This document shows, one piece after another, positions 1 through 8,700 of a stretch of 12,358 nt of DNA. The notes under the pieces were generated by a model. That model searched no databases. It was not told the DNA's origin and worked only from the letters and a program-made list of their open reading frames with translations. The DNA comes from an uncultured Rhodopirellula sp. (GTDB lineage: Bacteria; Planctomycetota; Planctomycetia; Pirellulales; Pirellulaceae): NCBI GenBank assembly GCA_913061385.1, contig CAJXTM010000027.1, forward strand, positions 1-12,358, given 5' to 3'. The stretch's first letter is position 1, and each line of letters begins with the position of its first letter. The translations under genes and the position numbers were made by a program.

Positions 1-45
1 GATCAGCCTCGGTCTCGTGGGCTCGGAGATGTGTATAAGAGACAG
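1..45 (+). other. Illumina Nextera adapter (sequencing artefact)
   Basis: Bases 12-45 match the Nextera read-2 transposase adapter, including the 19-bp Tn5 mosaic end AGATGTGTATAAGAGACAG at 27-45. Bases 4-11 (CAGCCTCG) match the i7 index that I recall as N710, and bases 1-3 (GAT) match the end of the P7 primer. This is synthetic library sequence left on the contig end, not a natural Tn5 element. Native sequence should start at about base 46. The identification relies on memory of the adapter set, but the match is full length. Confidence 0.97.
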
Positions 46-72
46 ATACTATAGATGAGAGTGGGGTGCGGT

Positions 73-87
73 CGCAAAATATTTGCG
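73..87. repeat. small inverted repeat downstream of sulfatase 1
   Basis: CGCAAA (73-78) and TTTGCG (82-87) are perfect inverted repeats around ATA. GGT on the left and ACC three bases beyond the right arm could extend the pairing with a bulge. It lies about 160 bp past the stop of the minus-strand sulfatase and has no T-tract on either strand, so it is not a convincing terminator. The rest of 46-246 holds nothing I can name. Confidence 0.35.
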
Positions 88-246
88 GTGACCGTGAAAC
101 AAAATTGTGGGGGCAATTATGGCAGATAGATGAGTTGCGGCAGCTATCACAAACTGCGATGTTTGCTTTGGCCAGGCTTGGCTCTATCGCAAACCAACCA
201 CGCAATCGCTCCCATTCTGGTCGTGATCCATCCGATTTTTGGCGAC

Positions 247-1728
247 TCAAAGTTCTTGCTCAGTGGGTGGGAAACGTTTCCTATTCTCGCTGGGAATAGG
301 CTTGCCGGTCCGCATGCTCCACCATTCGTGAGCTCGCTCGGGTGAATAGTGAGGGTTCGGAATGGGCATTCTTGCCAGCACTTCGGTACGCCAGTTTTGT
401 AGTTTTTTTCGAAGGTCAGCCGTCCGTCCCGGCTTGCTTTGGTTCAGGTTGCGCTTTTCACCGATGTCTTCTGCGAGATTGTAAAGCTCAAGATCCCCAC
501 TGCCATCAAGGTACTCAATCAATTTCCAGTCTCTTTCGCGGATGCTGCTGGCGGGGCGGTCATGGTGAAAATGAGGGTAGTGCCAATGCAAGGCGCTTCG
601 GTCGAGTCTCGATGATGGCATTTTCAAAAGCGGGATTAGACTTTGACCATCGATGATTTGGTTCTCTGGCAACTTGCCGCCCGCCAACTCGATGAATGTC
701 GGATAAAAATCATAGCTAATGGTTGGTTCTCCGTTGATGCTGCCCGGCGTCGTCAGGGGAGGATACTTGATGATCAAAGGAACGCGTACTCCGCCCTCAT
801 GAAGTGACCCTTTTTCACCTTTTAGGGGTGCCATGCTGGTGACATTATCGTCAGCAGTTTCCTGATAGTCATAGCGACGATACAGTCCGCCGTTATCTGA
901 CGTGAAAACGACCATCGTATTATCTTCGATTCCAGCCTCTTTTACTGCGTCCACGATTCGACCCACCATATCGTCGCAGTGCTCAACCATTGCCGCATAA
1001 ACTGGATGGGGCAAGGAAGTTTCGTTTTGTCCGAGCTTCCCCTTGTACTTGTTGACCTTTGCCGACATTGCTCCCAATGGGATGTGCACTGCAAAGGGCG
1101 ATACCATCAGGAAGAAAGGCTTGTCGTGATGCTGTTCGATGAAATTGACCGACAAGTCAGCTTCAAAGTCGGTTCGGTACTGCCCCGACTTTGGTTTTAA
1201 GTTCGGGTTGTTCTGAACGCGGTATCTACCTGGTAAATGCGGACCATTGATCACAGCTGAAAAGTCATAACCCTGAAATTCAGGTTGCGATTGTGGACTT
1301 GTGCCGAGGTGCCATTTTCCGACGTAACCTGTTGAATAACCGCTTTGCTGCAACGCTTCGGCGACTGTCACCGTTTGTAATGGAAGTGCCATTGTGGTGA
1401 GCGGTGTGATGACGCGTTCGAAAGGTCGCCAATGTCCGGGAATGTGAGCCGTGATGCCGATCCTCGCCTGATTTTGGCCAGACTGCACGGCACATCGGGT
1501 CGGAGAACAGACTGCGCCCGCCGCATAAAAGTCAGTGAATCGCATTCCTTCTTTGGCCAGGGCATCGATTCGTGGCGTTTCGATGAATTCGTTTCCGTAA
1601 CACCCAATGTCTTTCCACCCCAGATCGTCAATGAAAATCAAAACGATGTTCGGTCGTTGCTCGGCATGGAGTACATTTGCGATGGTAAGAAAAATGGTCA
1701 GGGCGAACAGCACTCGGAAGAAACGCAC
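247..1728 (-). CDS. exported type I sulfatase (arylsulfatase A-like), sulfatase 1
   Basis: Formylglycine-dependent sulfatase that hydrolyses sulfate esters, probably on a sulfated glycan outside the cytoplasm. From the GTG start at 1728 it has 493 residues, normal for the family. Residues 1-22 form a signal peptide (MRFFRVLFALT... ending VLHA). Metal ligands are D34-D35 (FIDDLGW), and the core CSPTR places the modified cysteine at C74 and Arg at 78. The second signature GYVGKWHLG has K138 and H140. H215 and D278-N279 (TSDNGG) follow, then the KGEKGSLHEGG loop near 303. The frame is open upstream to an ATG at 1800 and a TTG at 1827. GTG is preferred because the signal peptide then starts at the N-terminus and because a TATAAT overlaps the ATG at 1800. 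No Shine-Dalgarno sequence is visible. It is divergent from the esterase at 2129. Substrate unknown; an unlinked maturation enzyme is required. Confidence 0.95.
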   Translation of the reverse strand: MRFFRVLFALTIFLTIANVLHAEQRPNIVLIFIDDLGWKDIGCYGNEFIETPRIDALAKEGMRFTDFYAAGAVCSPTRCAVQSGQNQARIGITAHIPGHWRPFERVITPLTTMALPLQTVTVAEALQQSGYSTGYVGKWHLGTSPQSQPEFQGYDFSAVINGPHLPGRYRVQNNPNLKPKSGQYRTDFEADLSVNFIEQHHDKPFFLMVSPFAVHIPLGAMSAKVNKYKGKLGQNETSLPHPVYAAMVEHCDDMVGRIVDAVKEAGIEDNTMVVFTSDNGGLYRRYDYQETADDNVTSMAPLKGEKGSLHEGGVRVPLIIKYPPLTTPGSINGEPTISYDFYPTFIELAGGKLPENQIIDGQSLIPLLKMPSSRLDRSALHWHYPHFHHDRPASSIRERDWKLIEYLDGSGDLELYNLAEDIGEKRNLNQSKPGRTADLRKKLQNWRTEVLARMPIPNPHYSPERAHEWWSMRTGKPIPSENRKRFPPTEQEL

Positions 1729-1798
1729 GTGTAGGTACTCGGTGGGTTGTGAATGATTTTGAGTTACATGTAACACCGCAATGAGCGGATCCGTCGCC

Positions 1799-1827
1799 AT
1801 TATATAGAAATATCGATGGACCCACAA
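1799..1827 (-). promoter_or_regulatory. sigma-70-type promoter of sulfatase 1
   Basis: On the reverse strand a perfect -10 hexamer TATAAT (1804-1799) lies 17 bp from TTGTGG (1827-1822), a -35 matching three of six consensus positions. Transcription would begin near 1792, giving a leader of about 64 nt before the GTG at 1728. The -10 overlaps the alternative ATG at 1800-1798, so that ATG could not be on this transcript. Confidence 0.5.
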
Positions 1828-2128
1828 TTTCGCGACGAAGTGTTTGTCGTTACTTTCGCTCTTGAAAACGCGGCCGTATCGCGATCACTTGTCCCGAGTT
1901 CAGGAATCGCGAGTTCAGTGATGGCGGTGGAAATCAGTTCAGCTGGTGATTTGTTTGCACAAGGTTAGATTGCGAGCCAATTTTGTGCGGGTGTGCGACC
2001 GCGACAGGTAGTTAATGACTTCGTTGTGGTAATGTTGATCAGCGTTGTTGGTTAAACTCAATAACCCTCGTAAATGTTTTTCGTGGGTCTACGCAGCGAC
2101 TTAGGTTTTTAATCCAAGAGGTAATTCC
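1828..2128. other. divergent intergenic region between sulfatase 1 and the esterase
   Basis: About 300 bp without a credible ORF. It contains three copies of AGTTCAG (1897-1903, 1912-1918, 1936-1942), the first two preceded by CG and spaced 15 bp apart, which could be regulator half-sites. A short inverted repeat GGTTA...TAACC lies at 2050-2066. No good -10/-35 pair is visible for the plus-strand esterase. AAGAGGT at 2116-2122 is the ribosome binding site of the 2129 gene. Confidence 0.4.
2116..2122 (+). promoter_or_regulatory. Shine-Dalgarno site of the esterase
   Basis: AAGAGGT ends 6 nt before the ATG at 2129, good spacing for a Shine-Dalgarno site. It is one of the few clear ones here and it fixes this start. 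Confidence 0.7.
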
Positions 2129-3088
2129 ATGCAGCGTTTTTTGATTTTGGTTGCTCTGATAATGTTTGCGTCTGATTCGCTTGCCGCTGAGAAGGTTGTC
2201 AAGGTTTTTGTTCTTGCTGGGCAGTCCAACATGGAAGGGCAGGGGGTTGTCGATCTTGATCACCCCGATCATTACAACGGAGGAAAAGGGACTCTGGTGT
2301 GGTCGATGAAAAATGCAAAAACAAAAGCGAAGATGTCACACCTGAAAGACGCGGCGGGGAACTGGAGAGTGCGGGATGATGTGTTTGTCCGCTATCAGAC
2401 ACCACATGAGTTAAAGGTGGGTGAGCATGGCATTGGTTTCGCTGTTTATTCAGGCAAGCACCATATCGGCCCTGAATTGCAAATTGGAAACCTGTTGGGC
2501 GATCACTTTGTCGAGCCCGTTTTGTTGGTCAAGACCTGCTGGGGAGGGAAGAGTCTCTTCAAAGATTTCCGCCCACCGACGGCCGATGGGGAAACCGGAG
2601 AGTTCTATTTGAAAATGGTGGCCGACGTAAAGCATGCCATGTCGCATGCAGGAAGTGAGATACCGGCCCTAAAAGATGTCCGTATGGAACTTGCAGGGTT
2701 CATTTGGTTTCAAGGTTGGAATGACATGTTTGATGAGCAGGCGAGAGCGGACTACGCAAGCAATCTTGTGTGTCTCGTTTCGGACTTTCGGAAAGCGTTC
2801 AATGTTCCGGAGCTTCCTGTGGTGATTGGTGAGACAGGGAATCTGGGGACGGAAGCCGGACAGAATATGGTGGCCATCCGTGAAGCTCAGGAAAAGGCAG
2901 CGGAGACCATTGAGCCCGCAGGTTCAGCATCGTTTGTCTCAACGACTGACTTTGCCCGGCCGAAAGAATTGTCGCCAAATGTTGGGCATGGGCATCACTG
3001 GTTTGGCAATGCGGAGAGCTACTTTCTGATCGGTGATGCCATGGGCGAGGAAATGATTCGCCTGCTTCCAATAAGCACTTCGAATTGA
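2129..3088 (+). CDS. exported SASA-family carbohydrate acetylesterase (sialate O-acetylesterase-like)
   Basis: SGNH-type hydrolase of the SASA family (sialic acid-specific acetylesterase, CE6-like), expected to remove O-acetyl groups from a carbohydrate. 319 residues. Residues 1-20 are a signal peptide ending SLAA. The nucleophile block VLAGQSNMEG gives S33. The oxyanion-type block is TCWGGKS (136-142). The segment FIWFQGWND (191-199) is the WQG-type block, and the C-terminal GHHWFGNAE supplies the probable catalytic H290. Start is set by the Shine-Dalgarno site and the signal peptide. It stops 17 bp before the converging end of sulfatase 2. In planctomycetes such SASA proteins often sit among sulfatases, so a role in deacetylating a sulfated polysaccharide is reasonable. 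The name sialate esterase should not be read as a substrate assignment. Confidence 0.9.
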   Translation: MQRFLILVALIMFASDSLAAEKVVKVFVLAGQSNMEGQGVVDLDHPDHYNGGKGTLVWSMKNAKTKAKMSHLKDAAGNWRVRDDVFVRYQTPHELKVGEHGIGFAVYSGKHHIGPELQIGNLLGDHFVEPVLLVKTCWGGKSLFKDFRPPTADGETGEFYLKMVADVKHAMSHAGSEIPALKDVRMELAGFIWFQGWNDMFDEQARADYASNLVCLVSDFRKAFNVPELPVVIGETGNLGTEAGQNMVAIREAQEKAAETIEPAGSASFVSTTDFARPKELSPNVGHGHHWFGNAESYFLIGDAMGEEMIRLLPISTSN

Positions 3089-3105
3089 CTACGTGTGACC
3101 GTGGG

Positions 3106-4542
3106 TCAATCATTGGGATCAACGAGGTTACGCCATTCAGGATACGTTGGGCGATCCTGAGTGTTCTTGTCACCGGGTTTGGCGGGGGCTGGCGGGCTTG
3201 CGTCGAGTACCGTTTTTAGCTTGTTTCGTGACGCAGTGAGTTTTGCGTTTGTGGTTTGGTTGCTCAGGTCATGTTGCTCCTGCAGATCCATGGGGACATT
3301 GAAAAGACGTCCATCGCGGTACAGTTTCAGATTCTGTGTGCGTGCAAATTGCCCTGGCTTCTTGTTCCAATAAGGCTGGTAATGCGTCAGCACCCAGTCC
3401 CTTGGGTTTCCAGGTCTTCCGGTCAGTTGTGGCAGGAAACTACGGCCGTCAATGGGGTCCTCTGAATTCAGGGAAATGCCTGCCGCCTGAGCCAAAGTTG
3501 GGTATAGGTCTGTAAATTCGATCAGGTCGTCCGACACTTTGCCGATGGGAGAAGTTCCTAACCATGAGGCGACCATTGGTACATGGGTTCCCATGTCAGT
3601 CATGCCGCCTTTTCCGCCCTTGATCAATCGGCCATTCCAGTTGGACGTGATACCCGTGTTTGTGCCATTGTCACCCGTGAAAATAACGATTGTATTGTTC
3701 AGTTTTTTGAGGTCGTGGAGTTTGCTTACCAATCGACCGACGAGTTGGTCCATGTATTCGACCATGGCGACAAAATTTTCTTTTTTTGCCGCGTTCCCTT
3801 TGGGGGCTTTGTTGGCCGCTTGTGTTCTAGGGGCATCACCGATCGTGTCTGGGGTTCTTACAAACGGGTCATGAACCAGCACCATCGGATAATAAACAAA
3901 GAATGGCTCGTTCTGATTCCTGTCCATGAAGTCGCATAGAAAATCACACAATAGGTCGGGCCCATACTTTCCAGCGTTGTCCTCGACGGTTTCTCGTTTT
4001 CCATTGCGTTCCAGCGGTGGACTCCAGAAGCGTTCGCCACCACCATCCTTGATTTGTTTTCCGGTCGTGACCTGCCACAGATATGACTCGTCGAAGCCAG
4101 CTTTGTGCGGGCGCATGCTGTCGTCGGAACCAGGCAAGTTGTTGTACAGACCGTTGAGTTGCCACTTCCCTGCGATTGCAGTTTTGTAGCCTGCGGATTG
4201 CATCAGATGTCCGAACGTTTTGTCAGACGGGTTGAGGTACCCAAAGTGGGTGTAGTTTCTGAAATTATATTGACCGGTCATCAGCTTCACGCGACTCGGG
4301 GTACAAATCGGCGTTGAGTAGCAATGCTGGAAGCGAATGCCGCCCGCTGCCAAGGCGTCGATGTTCGGTGTCCGATAGTCTTCACCACCATAGCACCCAA
4401 ATGCCTCCCAGCTGACATCATCGGCCATCACCAAAACTATGTTTGGCTTGTCAGTTGCAGGACGTGGAATCGGTTCAGCGGCAGTCACAAGCTCACTAAC
4501 AAGTGCAAACGTCAGGAGGAGAACGGGTACATAACGATGCAT
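3106..4542 (-). CDS. exported type I sulfatase, sulfatase 2
   Basis: Second formylglycine sulfatase, 478 residues from the ATG at 4542. An in-frame TTG at 4554 would add four residues but is less likely. Residues 1-22 are a signal peptide (MHRYVPVLLLTFALV... ending TAA). Metal ligands are D41-D42 (MADDVSW), the core motif CTPSR gives C80 as formylglycine with R84, and it continues into the canonical LMTGQ. K126 lies in AGKWQLNG, where Q128 replaces the usual His of GKWHL. H224 (VLVHDPF) and D291-N292 (TGDNGTN) follow, then a Lys-Gly rich loop at 308-312. A proline-rich segment near the end (SPPAPAKPGDK) is probably flexible. It differs clearly from sulfatase 1 in core motif and loops, so it probably attacks a different position or glycan. 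Substrate unknown. Confidence 0.95.
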   Translation of the reverse strand: MHRYVPVLLLTFALVSELVTAAEPIPRPATDKPNIVLVMADDVSWEAFGCYGGEDYRTPNIDALAAGGIRFQHCYSTPICTPSRVKLMTGQYNFRNYTHFGYLNPSDKTFGHLMQSAGYKTAIAGKWQLNGLYNNLPGSDDSMRPHKAGFDESYLWQVTTGKQIKDGGGERFWSPPLERNGKRETVEDNAGKYGPDLLCDFLCDFMDRNQNEPFFVYYPMVLVHDPFVRTPDTIGDAPRTQAANKAPKGNAAKKENFVAMVEYMDQLVGRLVSKLHDLKKLNNTIVIFTGDNGTNTGITSNWNGRLIKGGKGGMTDMGTHVPMVASWLGTSPIGKVSDDLIEFTDLYPTLAQAAGISLNSEDPIDGRSFLPQLTGRPGNPRDWVLTHYQPYWNKKPGQFARTQNLKLYRDGRLFNVPMDLQEQHDLSNQTTNAKLTASRNKLKTVLDASPPAPAKPGDKNTQDRPTYPEWRNLVDPND

Positions 4543-4680
4543 GGGGTGTATCAATCTTGAAATGAGTGTTTGAAGATTTAGGGGGCTTGGCCCAATGAAG
4601 TCACAATCTGTTCAAGTAGGCATTGCAGTCAATGATGCTGACTTTTTTCTCGGTATCAGTTGGCTGCGATCATGACGTTG

Positions 4681-5418
4681 TCAGCGGCCTAGCGTTTGTT
4701 TTTTTGTGGCCCAGAACAGTTGGTCATCGCTGTGTTGGGTAACTGAATCCTCGATCCACTTTGCAGCGTAGGCAACCTGAGGTGCAAAACCGCCTCCGTG
4801 AGTGATCCCCACCAACACATCACCTACTGTTTGAGAGTGAATTAACCAAGGACCACCGCTACTGCCTGCCTTTCCACGCCGTTCTTCTTTTTTGGGGACA
4901 CGCAAATTATCTGAGCCACCAATAGCAGGTATGTTCCGCCATATTTCGTTCCCAGCTACCTTTTTGATGAGGAGTTTCCCGTCGCTGCGACCGAGCGTCT
5001 GACGCAGTAACAGCACGGGGGGGCGGTCGTCCATTTTGATTGGACGTACGAGACGGAGGAGCGCAAGGTCCTTTGTTTTATGTCTCAGGACCTTGTTGAC
5101 CCCGATAGTCGCAGGTTTTTTCTTGGAGGTGGTGAATCGAACTTTTACGTCGCCCGCTTTCGCCTTTCGTGAGGTGATGCAGTGCGATGCGGTCAGAACC
5201 CAGCGGGGTGAAATCAAGACTCCCTTGCCTCCACCACAGTTAACACTCAGGTTTTTTCGGTCATTCAACGGGTAGGGCGAGTCGCCCTCGGTGACTATCG
5301 TGAATCCCATGGCGGGAGCTTGCTCGGTGGGAGCCGATGGCGGAGTGGTAGCGGTTGCAACCGTGCCAACCAGCCAGCACAGACCAGCGAGGACTTGTTT
5401 GTTGATGAGAAGAGACAT
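4681..5418 (-). CDS. exported trypsin-like (S1) serine protease
   Basis: Chymotrypsin-fold serine protease of 245 residues from the ATG at 5418. The frame is also open from an ATG at 5475 (264 residues). The inner start is preferred because the hydrophobic signal sequence MSLLINKQVLAGLCWLVG then stands at the N-terminus. The triad is complete: H79 in LTASHC, D117 in KDLALLRL, S187 in AGSSGGPW. C61 and C80 flank the His loop as in the conserved 42-58 disulfide. The usual GDSGGP is GSSGGP: the Asp that pairs with the new N-terminus after zymogen cleavage is Ser186. This suggests activation without that salt bridge. A WIEDS-like helix near the end completes the domain, and no PDZ follows. The stop is 138 bp upstream of the sulfatase 2 start on the same strand. 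Substrate unknown. Confidence 0.88.
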   Translation of the reverse strand: MSLLINKQVLAGLCWLVGTVATATTPPSAPTEQAPAMGFTIVTEGDSPYPLNDRKNLSVNCGGGKGVLISPRWVLTASHCITSRKAKAGDVKVRFTTSKKKPATIGVNKVLRHKTKDLALLRLVRPIKMDDRPPVLLLRQTLGRSDGKLLIKKVAGNEIWRNIPAIGGSDNLRVPKKEERRGKAGSSGGPWLIHSQTVGDVLVGITHGGGFAPQVAYAAKWIEDSVTQHSDDQLFWATKKQTLGR

Positions 5419-5439
5419 CGGTACCGGCGTGAAAAAAAA

Positions 5440-5466
5440 TGACGTCAAACGGGGCACATGATCATA
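5440..5466 (-). promoter_or_regulatory. possible -10 element and palindrome upstream of the serine protease
   Basis: On the reverse strand TATGAT (5466-5461) matches five of six -10 positions, but no good -35 is spaced correctly. Transcription would start near 5454, downstream of the ATG at 5475, which favours the inner start at 5418. The octamer palindrome TGACGTCA (5440-5447), followed by an A8/T8 run, sits just downstream and could be an operator. All of this is tentative. The remainder of 5467-5706 has no clear gene. Confidence 0.3.
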
Positions 5467-5706
5467 GCGGATCATTTGCCCAAACGCATTGTCCGTGCTA
5501 TCCCTGCAAGCCTTTTTCTGGCGCCGCTACCGGTGTGTTGTGGCTGATCGATGTGTTGGACACGTCAATGAGCGTGCAGCATCTTCTGGTTGCAGTGAAA
5601 TAGACTAGGGGGGCGGCAGATGCCAATGTAATGCGTTTGCTATCTTTCAAGACCTCAGCGGCACGGCGACCTGAAGCGAGTTCGTGGTTCATTATTTCAC
5701 CATGAT

Positions 5707-8700
5707 TCAATTCAGATCGCGAAAGTTGATGTTGGCAGGGGATTCGGCAAAGAATGAATCGATGGCGTTCGTGCTGTCGTTGCCGGTAGAGTCGATGGAA
5801 CTGTTGCCAGGAAAGACGCGAATGCTTGGTTTTCTGGCGTTGGTGGTTTCACCGTCGTGGTCTTGCGTTCTTATGTTTTCTGTTCCGTCGGAGTTGCCGA
5901 CTGCCAGTGAGTTGTCATGACGATGATTCGGAAATTGGACTAGAGTTACGAAGGGATTGATGCGGGATCGTGATACTTGTTCTTGAGTACCAGTGATGGC
6001 CTTGCTACTAACAAGTGACGCTGTTTGGATTTCAGAAGTCCACGATTGGGACGCTCGTGCGACGGAGAACGATGCAGCCATTTGTGCAACATCTTCTTGC
6101 TTTGCAGACGTTGGTTGCTCGAGGAATGGGTTGGAGGCGAATCCGACGCACTGACCACAGACGCAGCCTGGGTCATGTGACGCTCCCTCTCCAACATTGC
6201 AGTCATGCTTGTTGTGTTGGTGGTGACTAGGTTCATTTTGACTAGGTTCATTTTGACTGTGTTCATTGTGACTGTGTTCATTGTGACCACTATCACTGTC
6301 GTCATGACAGTCATCGCCCGCATGCCCGGGAGCTAGGTAGGTTCCCTCGCCGAATGTTCCATCAGTCGGGACGTAGTTCACATTTGGTACGGGCATGTCA
6401 TTGAATGCTGAGTGGCCTGCTCCATCCCCCGATCCATTGTCGCTGTTATTCGATTTGTCTTCGGCGAAGATTATCCCTGGGGACAACGCGACTACCCCAA
6501 TCGCTTCTGCGAGGTGGTTTGTTTCCCTATCAGCCGATCGTTCTTCATCGACCCAAATTTGAATCGTGTCTTGTCCGAGATTGTCAAATCTGAGGTTGGC
6601 TGTGTCTGCCTCTGCAGATGTCTGCATCGCAGCAAGGACGACTGGAGTGCGGTGGGCATCAGCGTTAAACGACAAGGTCGACCGGTGATGGGTGATGGAA
6701 CGGTCGGTAGTGTAGGCTGAGTTGGTGGTCTGTGGAGTGGCGATCGCAATCCATGATGCGTGTTCGATGCCATGTTCACTGCTGGCTTCTTCTGCCTGCA
6801 GTGTCATGCGGAATCCAGTGGGCGTGATGTTCTGTTGCCGGGTCACGACAGCGTCAAGCTCGGACATGGTGGTGATTTGCGAAATCACCACGGGTGTGGT
6901 GGGAAACGCATGAGCGAACTCAATGTCCTGCCAAGTTGCATCAGCGGCCTCGTTGACACCTGCTTCGATCAAAGTGCCATCGGGTAGGGTGTGCAATCCA
7001 GACTCGATGACTAGGAAGCCTGCTTGTTCGGTCGTGTGCCATCCATCTAGGAAGTTCCATTCCTGAATCCTGACTTCGAAGCTGCTTGCGGTTACGTTAC
7101 GGATTCGGATTGTGGCCTCGTGGCTTCCATTGAATGACAGTGGTCCGAATGTAATCGAGGGATTCTCGTAGGTCTGTTTCAGTTGAATAGTTTGCCACTC
7201 GTGGTTCAGGTTCGAGGCCCATCCTGCTTCACCGACTGCATTTTCACGATCAGATGGGGGTTGGTTGTCGTCGCTACCTTCTCGTGATGCGGTCGCAAGC
7301 AGGTCTCCCTGTTCAAGCACGATGCCGCCGACAACTTCGCTTGTGTGGCGTGTTTCCCTGTCACGAGATTTTTCTTCGTCCACCCAGATTTGTGCTCCGT
7401 CCGAGGTCAGGTTCGTGATCCTCAGGCTGGCTGGGTCAGTGCTTTCAACCGTTTGCATGGCCGCGACCATGATTGGCATTTGATAGCCGGTGTCCGGGAA
7501 TTGCAGGTCGGTTCGGCGATGGGTGACACCGCTGTGGAGCACGAATGTGTGGGTAAGGGGATCAGCGTCAGTTGTGGTGCTGCCCACTGCGATCCAGCCG
7601 ACGTTTTCGGTTCCGTGTTCTCCCAAGGCTTCTTCCTCCTGCAGACGGAGCTTGAAACCAGTGGATGTGACATCACGCTGTCGGGTTACGATCGCATCAG
7701 ATTCGGTCTCTGTTAGCGATTGCGATATGACCACAGGCGGATCTGTGAACTGATAGCCAAAGGCAAGCGAGTTCCATGTGGTTCCTGTGTTGCTTAGACC
7801 AGCGGCAATTACAGTCCCATCAGCCAGAGTGTGGATTCCGGATTCCACGACGACGTAGCTGGCGGTCTCATGAGTGTGCCAGCCATCAAGGTATTCCCAT
7901 TCCTGGACGCGAACGTCGAATGAGCTTGAAGTCACGTTGCGTATTCGTATGGTCGACTCATGTTTTCCGTTAAACGAAAGAGGGCCAACCACGATCGCTG
8001 GGTTGTTATATTGGTTGTCAAGTTGAACGGTTTTCCATTCGTGATTCAATTTGGATATCTTGCCCGCTTCACCTACCACGGATGTTGTGGTTGATGCGAC
8101 AAGGGTGCCCTGTAACGAGAAGAAGCCGATGCTGCCGTAGTCAGAGTTTTGCCCATCCACGCCAACACCATCAATTGATAGAAAGTACTGGCCGGCTGTA
8201 AGGTCCAGGTCAAACGCTGCATTGGTATCGTTCAGTGGGTTGCTGGTTGCGATAACGTTGCCAGATGCATCATGCAGCCTGGCCTCAATGTCGAGGTTTG
8301 GATCTTGACCAAACGTATCAATATTCAATGTCACATTACCGGTGCCTGTCTGGAAAGAAAACCAGTCTTGATCTTCGGTTTGTTCGACAATGCCCCAAGC
8401 AGTTATCTGTTGGCTTGCGTTGGCTGTGATTGTGGTTGCAGATTGTAGACCATTGCCGTGGTCATCATCGCGGTAGCCAAGTCCGTTGCGGTTGCTGGTG
8501 ATGACTGTCAGATCGTCCTGATCAATTGTGGCACCCTCGTAGTCAGAGTTGCTCCATTGTGTCAAACGCTTTCCAAAGGGTGCGCCCAGGATGGGCCCCC
8601 AACTGGTCTGACCTGTTCCGGTTCCCGGGTGATAGCTCTGGCTGTCAAGGCCCTGGTGCCGAAGGCCAAGAGCATGCCCCACCTCGTGTGAGTTCGTCAT

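Noticed and set aside
342..656. Plus-strand ORFs inside sulfatase 1, and similar frames opposite the other large genes
   Set aside because: Antisense shadows of strongly supported coding sequences, with no domains or start signals of their own.
5498..5710. 70-codon minus-strand ORF after the metalloprotease, with an inner ATG at 5692 and GGTGA upstream
   Set aside because: The spacing could allow translational coupling, but the translation has no recognisable pattern and random frames of this size are common here. Left as intergenic.
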